A stretch of DNA of 64,000 nt, taken from NCBI RefSeq assembly GCF_035653575.1, contig NZ_DASRBQ010000009.1, forward strand, positions 1-64,000, read 5' to 3'. Below, in pieces: positions 36,900 through 45,820 of the stretch. The stretch comes from Actinocrinis sp035653575. Lineage in GTDB: Bacteria > Actinomycetota > Actinomycetes > Streptomycetales > Catenulisporaceae. Within the stretch, counting starts at the first letter, position 1; every line of letters begins with the position of its first letter. Both the position numbers and the translations under genes were made by a program. The notes under the pieces were generated by a model that did not search any database, was not told the origin of the DNA, and saw nothing but the letters and a program-made list of their open reading frames with translations.

Positions 36900-38624
36900 G
36901 TGCAATCCACTCCGCTGGGCGCGCAGTACCGGCTGACCGCCCTGCAGCAACTGGCTGAGGAAGAGTATGACGTGCTGGTGGTCGGCGGCGGGATCGTCGG
37001 CGCCGGAACCGCGCTCGACGCGGTGTCCCGCGGGCTGTCCGTGGCCCTGGTCGAGGCCCGCGACTGGGCGGCCGGTACCTCCAGCCGTTCCAGCAAGCTG
37101 ATCCACGGCGGCCTTCGCTACCTGGAGCAGCGGGACTTCGGGCTGGTACGCGAAGCGCTGAAGGAACGCAGCGTTCTGCTGAACCGGATCGCCCCGCATC
37201 TGGTGCGCCCGGTTCCCTTCCTGCTGCCGCTGCGCCACCGGCTGTGGGAGCGTGCTTATATCGGAGCCGGCGTGCTGCTCTACGACACGATGGGCACCGC
37301 CGGAGGCACCCGCGCCCTGCCCAGGCACCGGCATCTGACCAAGACCGCCGCGCTGCGCCGGGCACCCGGCCTGCGCAAGGACGGGCTCGTCGGCGCGATC
37401 CAGTACTACGACGCACAGGTCGACGACGCCCGGTACGTGATGATGCTGGCGCGCACCGCCGCCCAGTACGGCGCCACCGTCGCGACCCGCACGCGCGTGA
37501 CCGGCTTCGTGAAGCAGGGCGAGCGGATCACCGGCGCCGTCGTGCGCGATCTGGAGAGCGGCCGGGAATTCAACGTCCGCGCGAAGCGGGTCATCAGCGC
37601 CACCGGCGTGTGGACCGATGACGTACACGAACTCGCCCAAGCCCGCGGCAACGTGTCCGTGCGCGCCGCCAAGGGCGTGCACCTGGTCGTGCCTCGCGAT
37701 CGGATCAACCTCGACACCGGCCTGATCGCGCGCACCGAGAAGAGCGTGCTGTTCGTCATTCCGTGGGGTCGGCATTGGCTGATCGGCACCACTGACACCG
37801 ACTGGAACCTCGACCGCAATCACCCGGCGGCCAGCAAGGCGGATATCGACTATCTGCTCGACCACGTGAACGCCGTGCTCGCCACGCCGATCGGCCGTGA
37901 CGATATCGAGGGCGTATACGTGGGTCTGCGGCCCCTGCTTTCCGCCGGGGAGGGGCAGGAAACCGCGCAGCTCTCCCGAGAGCACGTGGTCGATTCCCCG
38001 GCCCCGGGTCTGGTCATCGTGACCGGCGGCAAATACACCACGTACCGGGTCATGGCCAAGGACGCGGTTGACGCCGCCGTCGCGGACTTCGAGCAATCAG
38101 TGCCCGCATCCGTGACGGACAAGGTTCAGATCCTCGGCGCCGAAGGATTCGCGGCCCTGTGGAACGAGCGCCGCCGTATCGCACAACGCGCCGGATTGCA
38201 CCCATCGCGAGTAGAACACTTGCTGAACCGGTATGGATCGTGCGTGTACGAACTGCTCGAACTCATTTCGGCGGACGCGAGTCTGGCAAAGCCGATCGAG
38301 GGCGCCGACGACTATCTCCGGGTGGAGGCGGTGTACGCCGCTTCGCACGAAGGCGCGCTGCATCTCGATGATGTGCTCACTCGCAGAACCCGGATTTCCA
38401 TCGAGGAGCGGGACCGGGGCGTGGCGGCCGCGCCGGAGGTGGCCGCGTTGATCGCGCCGATTCTCGGCTGGGACGCGGAAACCGAGCGCGCGGAGGTGGC
38501 ACGGTACCTCGGCCGGGTGAGCGCGGAACGCGCCTCTCAGGAACGCGCCGACGACTCCGCCGCCGACGAAGCCCGCCGCGCGGCCCCCGACTTGGAGGAC
38601 GCTGGTACTCCCAAGTTGGCATGA
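36900..38624 (+). CDS. glpD: Glycerol-3-phosphate dehydrogenase (FAD, GlpD type)
   Basis: A 574-residue FAD enzyme. The N-terminal dinucleotide-binding motif is VLVVGGGIVGAGTALDAVSRG, followed by TSSRSSKLIHGGLRYLE, the GlpD signature. HWLIGTTDTDW and IVTGGKYTTYRVMAKDAVD lie in the FAD/substrate domain, and the C-terminal helical domain covers about 395-530. It oxidises sn-glycerol-3-phosphate to dihydroxyacetone phosphate and passes electrons to quinone at the membrane. The GTG start is preceded by GAGGA. The final 40 residues are a low-complexity Glu/Ala/Asp tail. The locus order matches gylB. Confidence 0.96.
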   Translation: MQSTPLGAQYRLTALQQLAEEEYDVLVVGGGIVGAGTALDAVSRGLSVALVEARDWAAGTSSRSSKLIHGGLRYLEQRDFGLVREALKERSVLLNRIAPHLVRPVPFLLPLRHRLWERAYIGAGVLLYDTMGTAGGTRALPRHRHLTKTAALRRAPGLRKDGLVGAIQYYDAQVDDARYVMMLARTAAQYGATVATRTRVTGFVKQGERITGAVVRDLESGREFNVRAKRVISATGVWTDDVHELAQARGNVSVRAAKGVHLVVPRDRINLDTGLIARTEKSVLFVIPWGRHWLIGTTDTDWNLDRNHPAASKADIDYLLDHVNAVLATPIGRDDIEGVYVGLRPLLSAGEGQETAQLSREHVVDSPAPGLVIVTGGKYTTYRVMAKDAVDAAVADFEQSVPASVTDKVQILGAEGFAALWNERRRIAQRAGLHPSRVEHLLNRYGSCVYELLELISADASLAKPIEGADDYLRVEAVYAASHEGALHLDDVLTRRTRISIEERDRGVAAAPEVAALIAPILGWDAETERAEVARYLGRVSAERASQERADDSAADEARRAAPDLEDAGTPKLA

Positions 38625-38630
38625 TCTGTC

Positions 38631-38661
38631 GGATTCGAGGATCTCGAATCCACCAGTTTTT
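38631..38661 (+). terminator. Intrinsic terminator of the glycerol operon
   Basis: GGATTCGAG (38631-38639), a 3-nt loop and CTCGAATCC (38643-38651) form a 9-bp stem followed within 5 nt by TTTTT (38657-38661). It starts 6 nt after the glpD stop codon and is the best canonical intrinsic terminator in the window. Confidence 0.88.
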
Positions 38662-38840
38662 GTGAGAACTTGGCTACAGCTCTTCCCGAGCGTGCCTCAC
38701 GTTTCCATAGAATGCACGAATTCACCGCTTCGGCGCCGCGGTGGCCCAGCCGATTTTGCCCACTCGGCCGCGCGGCGCCGACCGGTGAAGTGATCGTGCC
38801 ACGTTCGGAGACGTGGTGAGCACTGGGTGGGAGCGGCGCG

Positions 38841-40733
38841 TTGTCGGAAACTGATGCACAATGGCGGTTCCTCGCGGAACGCTACGAATTGCTCGGGCAG
38901 TTGGGCGCCGGTGCGGTCGGCGCGGTGTGGCTGGTACGCGACCGGGAAGGCGGCGCCGAATACGCGATCAAGATCCTCAAGCCTGAGCTGACGGCTTTCG
39001 CGGACGGGATCACCGCGCTGCGTTCGGTGCTGGACTCGGTGCGCGGCCTCGGCCATCCGAACATCGTGGCCGTGGACGACGTGTTCGCGCACGAGAACCG
39101 GGTGGCGCTGGTGATGCGGCCGGTGCCCGGCGAGGACCTGCGGGTCCTGCTGGCCCGGCTGGGCACGCTGGCGCCCGCGCACGCGGCGCTACTGGTGGCG
39201 CAGCTGTGCGACGCGCTGGCCGCCGCGCACGCCGCCGAGGTCGCGCACGGCGGGATCAAGCCGGGCAACGTGCTGCTCGAACCGCTGCACGACGAGGCGG
39301 GTTCGCTGCGGGTGGGCCTGACCGACTTCGGAGTGGCGCAGCTGGCCGCCTCCGCCGGGGTCACGGCGCTTGAGGACGCGATCGGCGAGTCGTTCTACGC
39401 GGCCATGCCCATCGAATACCAGGCCCCTGAGATCGGCGTCGGCTGCATCAGCAGTCCCGCCGCGGACGTGTACGCGGTCGGCGTGCTGCTGTACGAGGCG
39501 CTGACCGGCCGGCCACCGTTCACCGGCAGCCCCGACGAGGTGCGGCGGTCGCACGCCGACGTTCCGCCCCCGCGCATCCCCGGCCTGCTGGACGCGATGT
39601 GGCTGTTGATCGCGGCCTGCCTGGACAAGCACCCGCAGCACCGGCCGACCGCGGACGATCTGGCCAGCCTGCTGCGCGAGATCGCGCCCGCGATCGAGGC
39701 CACCCCGCCGTGGGCGGTGCGCGACGAGGCCGTGGCTCCGCCGCTGCTGACTGCGCCCTCTGAGCGCACACAGGAGTTCGGCTCGGGTCCGTCCACGGAG
39801 CTGGTGCTCGCGTCGCAGTCCGCGCTTCCGCCGAGCACCACGCTCGTCACGGTCCCCGGAGCGAACGGCGCGGAGCCGTTCCCCGGCGCGGTTGGCTCAT
39901 CCCGGGTGTTCACCACGCCGCGGCGCGCGGAATTGGCCGCCGTCGTGGTCGTCATCGTGCTCGCCTTCGCGGCGACCTGGCTGTTCTCCTCGATCGGGTC
40001 CGCCCCGCCGGTGAACGGAACCTTCGTCGCGGTTCCCACCCAACAGCCGTCGAGCACGCTCGCCGCGCTCAGCGACGGCGGTCCGTTCGGCACGGGTTCG
40101 CCCTCCGGTACCGCGTCCGCGACGGCCTCCGTCTCGGCGAGCGCGACCGTCTCGGCGAGCGCCGGTGCGTCACCGTCGGGCGCGGCCGCCTCGCCCACGT
40201 CCGGCGCGCAGCCGGGCCCGTCCCGCAGCGCTGGTCCGCCGCTGCCGAGCCCCTCGCCGAGCCAGGTCGGCGGCGGGGGAGGAGGCGGAGGTGGCGGCGG
40301 TGGTGGTGGCGGCATCACGAACGGCTGGGTCGACGTCGTCAACGTCACGAGCGGGCTGCTGCTCGACAGCGGCGGCAATGTTCCGGCCTGGTCTCGCCTG
40401 AAGCAGTGGGATTACAGCCCGAGCGGGAACGTGCAGTGGGAGTTCGTCGCCGTCAGCGGTGGCTACTACCGCATCGTGAACCGGACGAACGGCATGGTGG
40501 TCGACAGCGGAGGAAACAGCTCCGACGGCGCCACCGCGACGCAGTCGCCGTGGAGCGGCAGCGACGACCAGCTGTGGTACCTCAACAGCGTCGGCAACGG
40601 CCGCTACCAGATCATCAACCGCGCCACCGGCACCGCGCTCGACGGCGGCGGCAGCACGCAGGCGGGTTCGAGCACCATACTGTGGCACCCGAACCGCAGC
40701 ACGAACAACGAGTGGACGATCAACGGAGCCTGA
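38841..40733 (+). CDS. Membrane Ser/Thr kinase homologue lacking catalytic Asp, with ricin-type lectin domain
   Basis: A 630-residue protein. A kinase fold covers about 14-280: Gly-loop LGAGAVGAVW, ATP Lys K44 (YAIKIL), catalytic loop HGGIKPGN (136-143) and DFG at 162-164. The loop normally reads HRDxKPxN; here the Asp is Gly (G138), so it is probably a pseudokinase. A Thr/Ser/Pro-rich linker precedes one membrane helix (about 370-390), then an extracytoplasmic Ser/Ala/Pro region, a run of 15 Gly and a C-terminal beta-trefoil (about 490-630) with QxW-like repeats of ricin-B lectins. It may sense glycan outside the cell and signal by binding. TTG start with GGGAG upstream. Confidence 0.88.
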   Translation: MSETDAQWRFLAERYELLGQLGAGAVGAVWLVRDREGGAEYAIKILKPELTAFADGITALRSVLDSVRGLGHPNIVAVDDVFAHENRVALVMRPVPGEDLRVLLARLGTLAPAHAALLVAQLCDALAAAHAAEVAHGGIKPGNVLLEPLHDEAGSLRVGLTDFGVAQLAASAGVTALEDAIGESFYAAMPIEYQAPEIGVGCISSPAADVYAVGVLLYEALTGRPPFTGSPDEVRRSHADVPPPRIPGLLDAMWLLIAACLDKHPQHRPTADDLASLLREIAPAIEATPPWAVRDEAVAPPLLTAPSERTQEFGSGPSTELVLASQSALPPSTTLVTVPGANGAEPFPGAVGSSRVFTTPRRAELAAVVVVIVLAFAATWLFSSIGSAPPVNGTFVAVPTQQPSSTLAALSDGGPFGTGSPSGTASATASVSASATVSASAGASPSGAAASPTSGAQPGPSRSAGPPLPSPSPSQVGGGGGGGGGGGGGGGITNGWVDVVNVTSGLLLDSGGNVPAWSRLKQWDYSPSGNVQWEFVAVSGGYYRIVNRTNGMVVDSGGNSSDGATATQSPWSGSDDQLWYLNSVGNGRYQIINRATGTALDGGGSTQAGSSTILWHPNRSTNNEWTINGA

Positions 40734-40835
40734 TTCGCGACGCCGGCGCGGGTAAGCCGGAAGCAGGCACGAATAGGCAGCAAGGCAGGAAAAAGGCCGA
40801 TCCGGCGGGGTCGGAGCCGGATCGGCCGCTTGCAC

Positions 40836-40865
40836 GCCTCCCGAAGCGTCACCTCTTCGGGAGGC
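40836..40865. terminator. Hairpin between kinase-lectin and yceI genes
   Basis: GCCTCCCGAAG (40836-40846) and CTTCGGGAGGC (40855-40865) pair perfectly over 11 bp with an 8-nt loop. It lies between convergent stops and can serve both genes. Confidence 0.75.
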
Positions 40866-40880
40866 TGTAAGCCGTGGGGC

Positions 40881-41438
40881 TCAGCCCTCGGCCTTGTCCA
40901 GGACCGCCTCGATCTCCAGCGCGATGGTGACCTTGTCGCTGACCACCAGGCCGCCGGTCTCCAGGGTCGCGTGGAAGTTGACGTTGAAGTCCTTGCGGTC
41001 GATCTCGGCCTTCGCGGAGAAGCCGGCGCGGTAGCCGCCGTACGCGTCCGGGCCGAAGCCGTTGAGCTCGAGCTTGAGCGGGACCTGCTTGGTCACGCCC
41101 TTGAGGGTCAGCTCGCCGTCGACGATCCAGTCGCTGCCGTCGGCGCGCACGCCGGTGGACTGGTAGGTCATCGTCGGGTAGGTCTCGACCTCGAAGAAGT
41201 CGGCGGAGCGGATGTGCGCGTCGCGCTGCTCCTGGTTGGTGTCGATCGAGTCGAGGTAGATGGTGGCGGTCACCGAGCTCTGCTCCGGGTTCTCGCCGGT
41301 CACCAGCGTGCCCTCGAACTTGCGGAAGAAACCGCGTACCTTGCTGACCACCATGTGCCGCACGGTGAAAGACACGTCAGAGTGCACCGGGTCGATGGTC
41401 CAGGTGCCTGCCTTGTAGCCGGGGATCTGCGTGGTCAC
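40881..41438 (-). CDS. YceI-family lipocalin-like protein
   Basis: A 185-residue YceI domain. GTWTIDPVHSDVSFTVRHMVVSKVRGFF, FEVETYPTMTYQST, GELTLKGVTKQVPLKLELNGFG and FSAKAEIDRKDFNVNF are all family signatures. The fold is a beta-barrel that binds polyisoprenoid or amide lipids. No signal peptide is visible, so it is probably cytoplasmic, as in many actinobacteria. I chose GTG 41438 because GGAGG lies about 9 nt upstream; the ATG at 41471 lacks one. Two palindromes upstream suggest regulation by a MarR-type protein. Confidence 0.93.
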   Translation of the reverse strand: MTTQIPGYKAGTWTIDPVHSDVSFTVRHMVVSKVRGFFRKFEGTLVTGENPEQSSVTATIYLDSIDTNQEQRDAHIRSADFFEVETYPTMTYQSTGVRADGSDWIVDGELTLKGVTKQVPLKLELNGFGPDAYGGYRAGFSAKAEIDRKDFNVNFHATLETGGLVVSDKVTIALEIEAVLDKAEG

Positions 41439-41456
41439 AGCTGCTCGCCTCCGAGT

Positions 41457-41513
41457 AAGTTCAACTTTCAACTTTCCGTCTGAGCCGACCCTACGCCAAA
41501 CTTATCAAAGTTT
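41457..41513. promoter_or_regulatory. Paired palindromes upstream of yceI
   Basis: AAGTTCAACTT (41457-41467) and AAACTTATCAAAGTTT (41498-41513) lie 19 and 60 bp upstream of the yceI start. A further TTTCAACTTT half-copy overlaps the first. They share the AAACTT/AAGTT core and stand out as AT-rich in a GC-rich gap. Their spacing fits a MarR/TetR-type repressor. Confidence 0.5.
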
Positions 41514-41610
41514 CAACCATCTGGCCGCAAGATGACCCGGACGAGCTATCCGCGGCGCCTGCCGCGGCCCTAACCGGCGCCACTTTCCCACCGGGGCTAG
41601 AACCGGTCGG

Positions 41611-42915
41611 TCAGGCGGTCGGGAACAGCGCGTCGATGTACGCGTTGCGGAACTTGCCGCCCGGATCGAACTCGTCCATCAACCGCCGGAAGTCCGGCGC
41701 GCGCTCGTAGCTGTCCACGACCTTCGCGGGCTCCACGGTGAAGACCTTCCCCCAGTGCGGCCGCGCGCCGAGCGGGAGCAGCAGGTCCTCGATGGCGCCG
41801 ACCACCGGGGTGACCGCCGCCGCGTCCTTGACCCAGGTGAAGTGGAACGCGACGCTGTCACGGCCATACGAGGGGCTCAGCCATAGGTCATCGCCGGCCA
41901 CCGTGCGGATCTCGGAGATCTGGAGCACCGGGGCGATCCGCTCGCCGAGCGTGAGCAGCGCGCCGATCGCCTGCGGGGCGTGCTCGCGCGGCAGCAGGAA
42001 CTCGGACTGCAACTCCTCGCCGGCGCTCGGGGTGAACTCGGACCTGAAGTGCGGCAGCCGCTCGTGCCAAGGCCCTGGCACGCCGCCCTGCTGCGTGCAG
42101 AACCCGGCCGGCATCTGCGGGATCGGGTGCTGCTGCGTCGTGGCCAGGCGCGCGCCGAGCCATTCCGGCGCGACGGCCCAGTTGTCGTCGTCACCGTCCT
42201 GGCCGTCGACGGCGGCCGCCCCGGCCCGCAACCGCCGCTTCAGCCAGACCGCGCCCTCGCCCTCGGCCCACTTCGTGAACACGCTGACACTGTATGCGGC
42301 CCCTGACGCGGCGGCGAAGTCCGCGGCGAGCCGGTCGAGCCCCAGGCCGAGGTAGACGTACTGCGCCACGTCGAACGCGGGCTCCAGGTCCAGAGTCATC
42401 CTGGTTACGACGCCGAGCGCGCCAAGGCTGACCACCGCGCCGGGGAAGCGCTCCGGATCGTCCCTGCGGCTCAGTTCCGCGAGATCGCCGTCCGCCGTGA
42501 CGAACCGCAGTGCGCTGACCGCTGTCGCCAGCCCGCCGTTACGGTCGCCGGAGCCGTGGGTGCCGGTCGCGCAGGCCCCGGCGATCGAAATGTGCGGAAG
42601 CGAGGCCAGGTTCGGCAGCGCGAAACCGGCACGGTGCAGTTGCTCAGCCACCTCGGCGTACCGCAGCCCCGCCGAGACCGAGGCGGTCCCGGCGGCCGTG
42701 TCGATCTCGACGACGTTCGGCAGGCCGCCGACCGCGATCAGGTCGTCCGGCGTGTCCGCGATGTGGTTGAAGCAGTGCCCTGTCCCGAGCGCGCGCACCT
42801 TCCGGCTCGCCGAGACGATCTTGCGCAGCTCGGCGATCGAGTCCGGGCGGTGCACCCGGGCCGCGGCGAAGGCGATGTTCCCGGCCCAGTTCGTCAGGCT
42901 GTTGTCACCCGGCAT
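41611..42915 (-). CDS. aldO: Alditol oxidase (VAO-family, covalent FAD)
   Basis: A 434-residue VAO-family flavoenzyme. The FAD domain carries RALGTGHCFNHIADT, where H47 aligns with the His that covalently binds FAD in Streptomyces AldO (His46). ISIAGACATGTHGSG is the pyrophosphate loop. Active-site residues align at SEIRT (Glu/Arg pair) and HWGKVF (Lys). AldO oxidises alditols such as xylitol, sorbitol and, weakly, glycerol with oxygen, giving aldoses and hydrogen peroxide. AGGAG lies about 10 nt upstream of the ATG. It follows the sugar-dehydrogenase operon with a 57-bp gap and may be its last gene. Confidence 0.9.
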   Translation of the reverse strand: MPGDNSLTNWAGNIAFAAARVHRPDSIAELRKIVSASRKVRALGTGHCFNHIADTPDDLIAVGGLPNVVEIDTAAGTASVSAGLRYAEVAEQLHRAGFALPNLASLPHISIAGACATGTHGSGDRNGGLATAVSALRFVTADGDLAELSRRDDPERFPGAVVSLGALGVVTRMTLDLEPAFDVAQYVYLGLGLDRLAADFAAASGAAYSVSVFTKWAEGEGAVWLKRRLRAGAAAVDGQDGDDDNWAVAPEWLGARLATTQQHPIPQMPAGFCTQQGGVPGPWHERLPHFRSEFTPSAGEELQSEFLLPREHAPQAIGALLTLGERIAPVLQISEIRTVAGDDLWLSPSYGRDSVAFHFTWVKDAAAVTPVVGAIEDLLLPLGARPHWGKVFTVEPAKVVDSYERAPDFRRLMDEFDPGGKFRNAYIDALFPTA

Positions 42916-42972
42916 GCGTGTCCGGCTCCTGTTCCGCGCGGCTGTCGAGGTCCGATCGCCCGAAGTCGATCG

Positions 42973-44076
42973 TCAGCTCAGCGTACCGGTGTAAGGGTCC
43001 CAGCCCTCCGGCAGCTCCTGCGGGATCGGCGCGCTGCTCTCCACGTCGCGGAACTCCCCGCTCTCGGCCGAGTCGGCGATCGCGGCCATCGTCTCGAGCA
43101 CGTGCTGCGCCAGCTGGCCGGAGGCGCGGTGCGGCTCGCCGGAGCGCAGCGCCCTGGCCATGTCCAGCACGCCGAGGCCGCGCCCCGCGACCGGACCGGA
43201 GACCGGCAGCTCGCGCCAGTCCTCGTCCTTCGGGCCGCGCACCAGCAGCGGGCCCTCGAAGGTGTTCGGATCCGGCACGGAGAGCGTGCCCTCGGTGCCG
43301 GTGATCTCGATCATCCGGCGGCGCAGCGGTGAGTCGAAGCTGAAGGTCGAGGCCGCCGCGGCGCCGCCGGCCAGGTCGATCAGCGCCGTGACGTAGGTCG
43401 GGACCTCGACCCGGAACACCGTGCCGGCCCGGGGGCCGGAGCCGATCACCCGCTGCGCCCGCGCCTGCCGGGCCGTCGCCGCGACGCGTGTGGCCGGGCC
43501 GAGCAGCGCGGTGAGCGCGGTCAGGTAGTAGGGGCCGATGTCGTACAGCGGGCCGGCGCCGGTCTGGAACAGGAACTCGGGGTTCGGGTGCCAGGATTCG
43601 GGCCCCGAGTTCTGGATCACGGTAGTCACCGCGACCGGCTGCCCGATGACTCCGGAATGCAGCGCGCGCAGCGAGGACTGAAGCCCGGCGCCGAGGAACG
43701 TGTCCGGGGCGTTGCCGACCCGCAGCCCGGCCGCCTGCGCCTCGGCCAGCAGCTTCTCGCCGCTGGCCGGGTCGAGCGTGAGCGGCTTCTCGCCGTACAC
43801 GTGCTTCCCGGCCCGCAGCGCGGCGAGCGCGACCGGCAGGTGCGCGGCCGGGGTGGTCAGGTTGACCACCAGCTCGACCTCGGGGATGGCCAGCACGGCG
43901 TCCAGGTCCCCTGAGGCCGGCACGCCGTACTGCGCGGCGACTGCGGCCGCCCGCTCGACGTCGAGGTCTCCGATGGCCAGGACCCGTACGTCCGGGAAGG
44001 AGGTCAGATTCTTGAGATATTCGCCGCTGATCACTCCGGCGCCGACGATGGCGACGCCGACGGGTCCGCCGGTCAT
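42973..44076 (-). CDS. Gfo/Idh/MocA-family sugar oxidoreductase (last of four-gene set)
   Basis: A 367-residue NAD(P)-dependent dehydrogenase. The Rossmann motif is GVAIVGAGVISGEYL and the catalytic Lys lies in GEKPLTLD. The C-terminal alpha/beta domain follows from about 125, with LYDIGPYYLTALTALLG aligned to the usual substrate His/Lys region. Here the expected His is Tyr-Tyr, a variation that could change the substrate. Its ATG overlaps the upstream epimerase stop by 4 nt. In a 3-keto-sugar pathway it would be the final reductase (LgdC-like), which regenerates the sugar from its 3-keto form. That assignment is inference from context. Confidence 0.85.
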   Translation of the reverse strand: MTGGPVGVAIVGAGVISGEYLKNLTSFPDVRVLAIGDLDVERAAAVAAQYGVPASGDLDAVLAIPEVELVVNLTTPAAHLPVALAALRAGKHVYGEKPLTLDPASGEKLLAEAQAAGLRVGNAPDTFLGAGLQSSLRALHSGVIGQPVAVTTVIQNSGPESWHPNPEFLFQTGAGPLYDIGPYYLTALTALLGPATRVAATARQARAQRVIGSGPRAGTVFRVEVPTYVTALIDLAGGAAAASTFSFDSPLRRRMIEITGTEGTLSVPDPNTFEGPLLVRGPKDEDWRELPVSGPVAGRGLGVLDMARALRSGEPHRASGQLAQHVLETMAAIADSAESGEFRDVESSAPIPQELPEGWDPYTGTLS

Positions 44077-44840
44077 GCCGCCCCGCCTTCCGCGCCGCGG
44101 GCCGCCAGCTCGGTCAGGTACGCGTGGCTCGCGGCCAGCGCCTCGAAGATGTCACCCGCGCAGCTGTCCAGCTCCACCACCCGCCAGGCCTCCGGTCGCG
44201 CGGCCAGGATCTGCGGAACCGGCATCACACCGGCGCCGACCGCCGTGTGCGGCTCGCCCTTGACCAAGGGACCGTCCTTCACGTGCAGCGCGACGACCCG
44301 GTCGCCGAGCCGGCCGAGCAGTTCGGGGACCTGGGCGCCGGCGATCGCCGCCCAGTAGGTGTCGATCTCGAGGACGACCTGCGGGCTCAGCTGTTCGGCG
44401 AGCACCTCGAGGGCGTGCACGCCGTCGATCTTCGGCTCGAACTCCCACCAGTGGTTGTGGTAGCCGAGGGTGAGGCCGTAGCCCTCCGCCTGCTGCGCGA
44501 GCCCGTTGAGCAGGTCGGCAGCGCGGGCGATCCCGTCGCGGGTGGTGAACTCGGCCTCCGGGATGCCGGCGGGCACGATCGCCAGCTGCGTGCCGAGCGT
44601 CGCCACCGCCTCGAAGGTCGGGCCCGGCTCGGGGTCGCGGACCAATCCGCCCGCGTGGGTGCCGGAGACGGTCAGGCCCAGCTCGTCGGCCAGTGCCTTG
44701 AAGCCCTTCGGGTCATCGGCCGGGGCGTACGGCTCGACCGCCTGGTATCCGAGCCCGGCGATGCGGCGCAGCGTGGCGTCGCGGTCCTCGGCCATGTGCT
44801 CGCGCACGCTGTAAAGCTGCACGCTGATGGGTTTCGACAT
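44073..44840 (-). CDS. Sugar phosphate isomerase/epimerase-like TIM-barrel protein
   Basis: A 255-residue xylose-isomerase-like TIM barrel. Metal-site residues are visible in the family pattern: YHNHWWEFE, VLEIDTYW, ALHVKDG and VVELDSCAGD. I chose ATG 44840 (MSKPISVQLYSV) because GGGAGGG lies upstream; ATG 44852 would overlap that site. It overlaps the following dehydrogenase by ATGA. Relatives include 3-keto-glycoside eliminases/hydratases and inositol-pathway dehydratases. Its place beside two Gfo/Idh enzymes and a second such barrel favours a 3-keto-sugar lyase or hydratase. Confidence 0.85.
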   Translation of the reverse strand: MSKPISVQLYSVREHMAEDRDATLRRIAGLGYQAVEPYAPADDPKGFKALADELGLTVSGTHAGGLVRDPEPGPTFEAVATLGTQLAIVPAGIPEAEFTTRDGIARAADLLNGLAQQAEGYGLTLGYHNHWWEFEPKIDGVHALEVLAEQLSPQVVLEIDTYWAAIAGAQVPELLGRLGDRVVALHVKDGPLVKGEPHTAVGAGVMPVPQILAARPEAWRVVELDSCAGDIFEALAASHAYLTELAARGAEGGAA

Positions 44841-44899
44841 GTTCCCTCCCATACTCCTGTTCCGAACTCGTCGCCTGCGTTCGTCGGCCGGCCTGGCGG

Positions 44900-45820
44900 T
44901 CAGCCGACGATCAGCGGCCGCAGTGTGCGATGCGCGATCTCAAGCCCCTGCTTCACTCGGGTCTCGTCGCCGCCCCAGACCGGGTCCTCGTGCTCGACCG
45001 AGAGCGTCCCGGTGAATCCGCCCTCGTACAGCGTGTCCACCACCGCCCGCCAGTCCACGTCGCCGAGGCCGGGCACCCGGTAGCGCCACCAGCCGACGTC
45101 CCACGGGTTCTCCCGGCTCAGGCTCTTGCCGAAGAAGCCGTAGCGCGCCCGCGCGCGCTGGTCGATCTGCGCGTCCTTGGCCTGCGCGTGCGGAATGCGA
45201 TCTACGTAGGGGCGCAGCGCCTCGATCGGATCGATGCCGAGCCACAGCAGATGAGAGGGGTCGTAGTTGAGGTAGAAGCCGAGGGAGAACATCCACTCCC
45301 ACAGCTCCGGCGCGTAGGCGAGGTTCCCGGGATAGCCGTCCGGGTGCCAGCCCTCCATGACGCAGTTCTCGATGATGATCTTGACTCCGCGCTCGCCGGC
45401 GTATTCGACCAGCGGCGGCAGCACCCGCTCGGCCAGCGCGATGTTGTCCTTCACCGACAGGCCCGGGTCGCGGCCGATGAACGTGCCGACGTACGGCACG
45501 CCGAGCAGTTGCGCGGCGTCCACGTTGCGGCGCACGTGATCGGCGATCTGCAGGCGGCGGCGCTCGTGCGGGTGCAGGTTGTTCTCGTAGTAGGCGAGCG
45601 CGGAGATCTCAAGACCGTGCTCGTCGAACAGGGCCCTGATCCGCTCGGCGTCGCCCTTGTCGAAGGACGCGACGTCGATATGGCTCGCCTCGAAGTCCCG
45701 CGAACCGGTGGACGGCCAGGTGGCGACCTCAAGCGCCTCGTAGCCGTGCTCGGCGGCCCAGGCGGCGATCTGCGCGAGCGGCAGCTGCGGCAGGCAGGCG
45801 GTGAGAAAGCCCAGCTTCAT
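44900..45820 (-). CDS. Sugar phosphate isomerase/epimerase-like TIM-barrel protein
   Basis: A 306-residue xylose-isomerase-like TIM barrel, larger than its neighbour. Metal ligands are predicted in IIIENCVMEGW (Glu), LNYDPSHLLWLG (Asp/His), HAQAKDAQ (His) and LSVEHEDPVW (Glu). The ATG overlaps the upstream dehydrogenase stop by 4 nt. Members of this size group include the LgdB1-type elimination enzymes and IolE/YcjR-like proteins. In the proposed pathway it would act on the 3-keto product of the first dehydrogenase. Confidence 0.87.
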   Translation of the reverse strand: MKLGFLTACLPQLPLAQIAAWAAEHGYEALEVATWPSTGSRDFEASHIDVASFDKGDAERIRALFDEHGLEISALAYYENNLHPHERRRLQIADHVRRNVDAAQLLGVPYVGTFIGRDPGLSVKDNIALAERVLPPLVEYAGERGVKIIIENCVMEGWHPDGYPGNLAYAPELWEWMFSLGFYLNYDPSHLLWLGIDPIEALRPYVDRIPHAQAKDAQIDQRARARYGFFGKSLSRENPWDVGWWRYRVPGLGDVDWRAVVDTLYEGGFTGTLSVEHEDPVWGGDETRVKQGLEIAHRTLRPLIVG

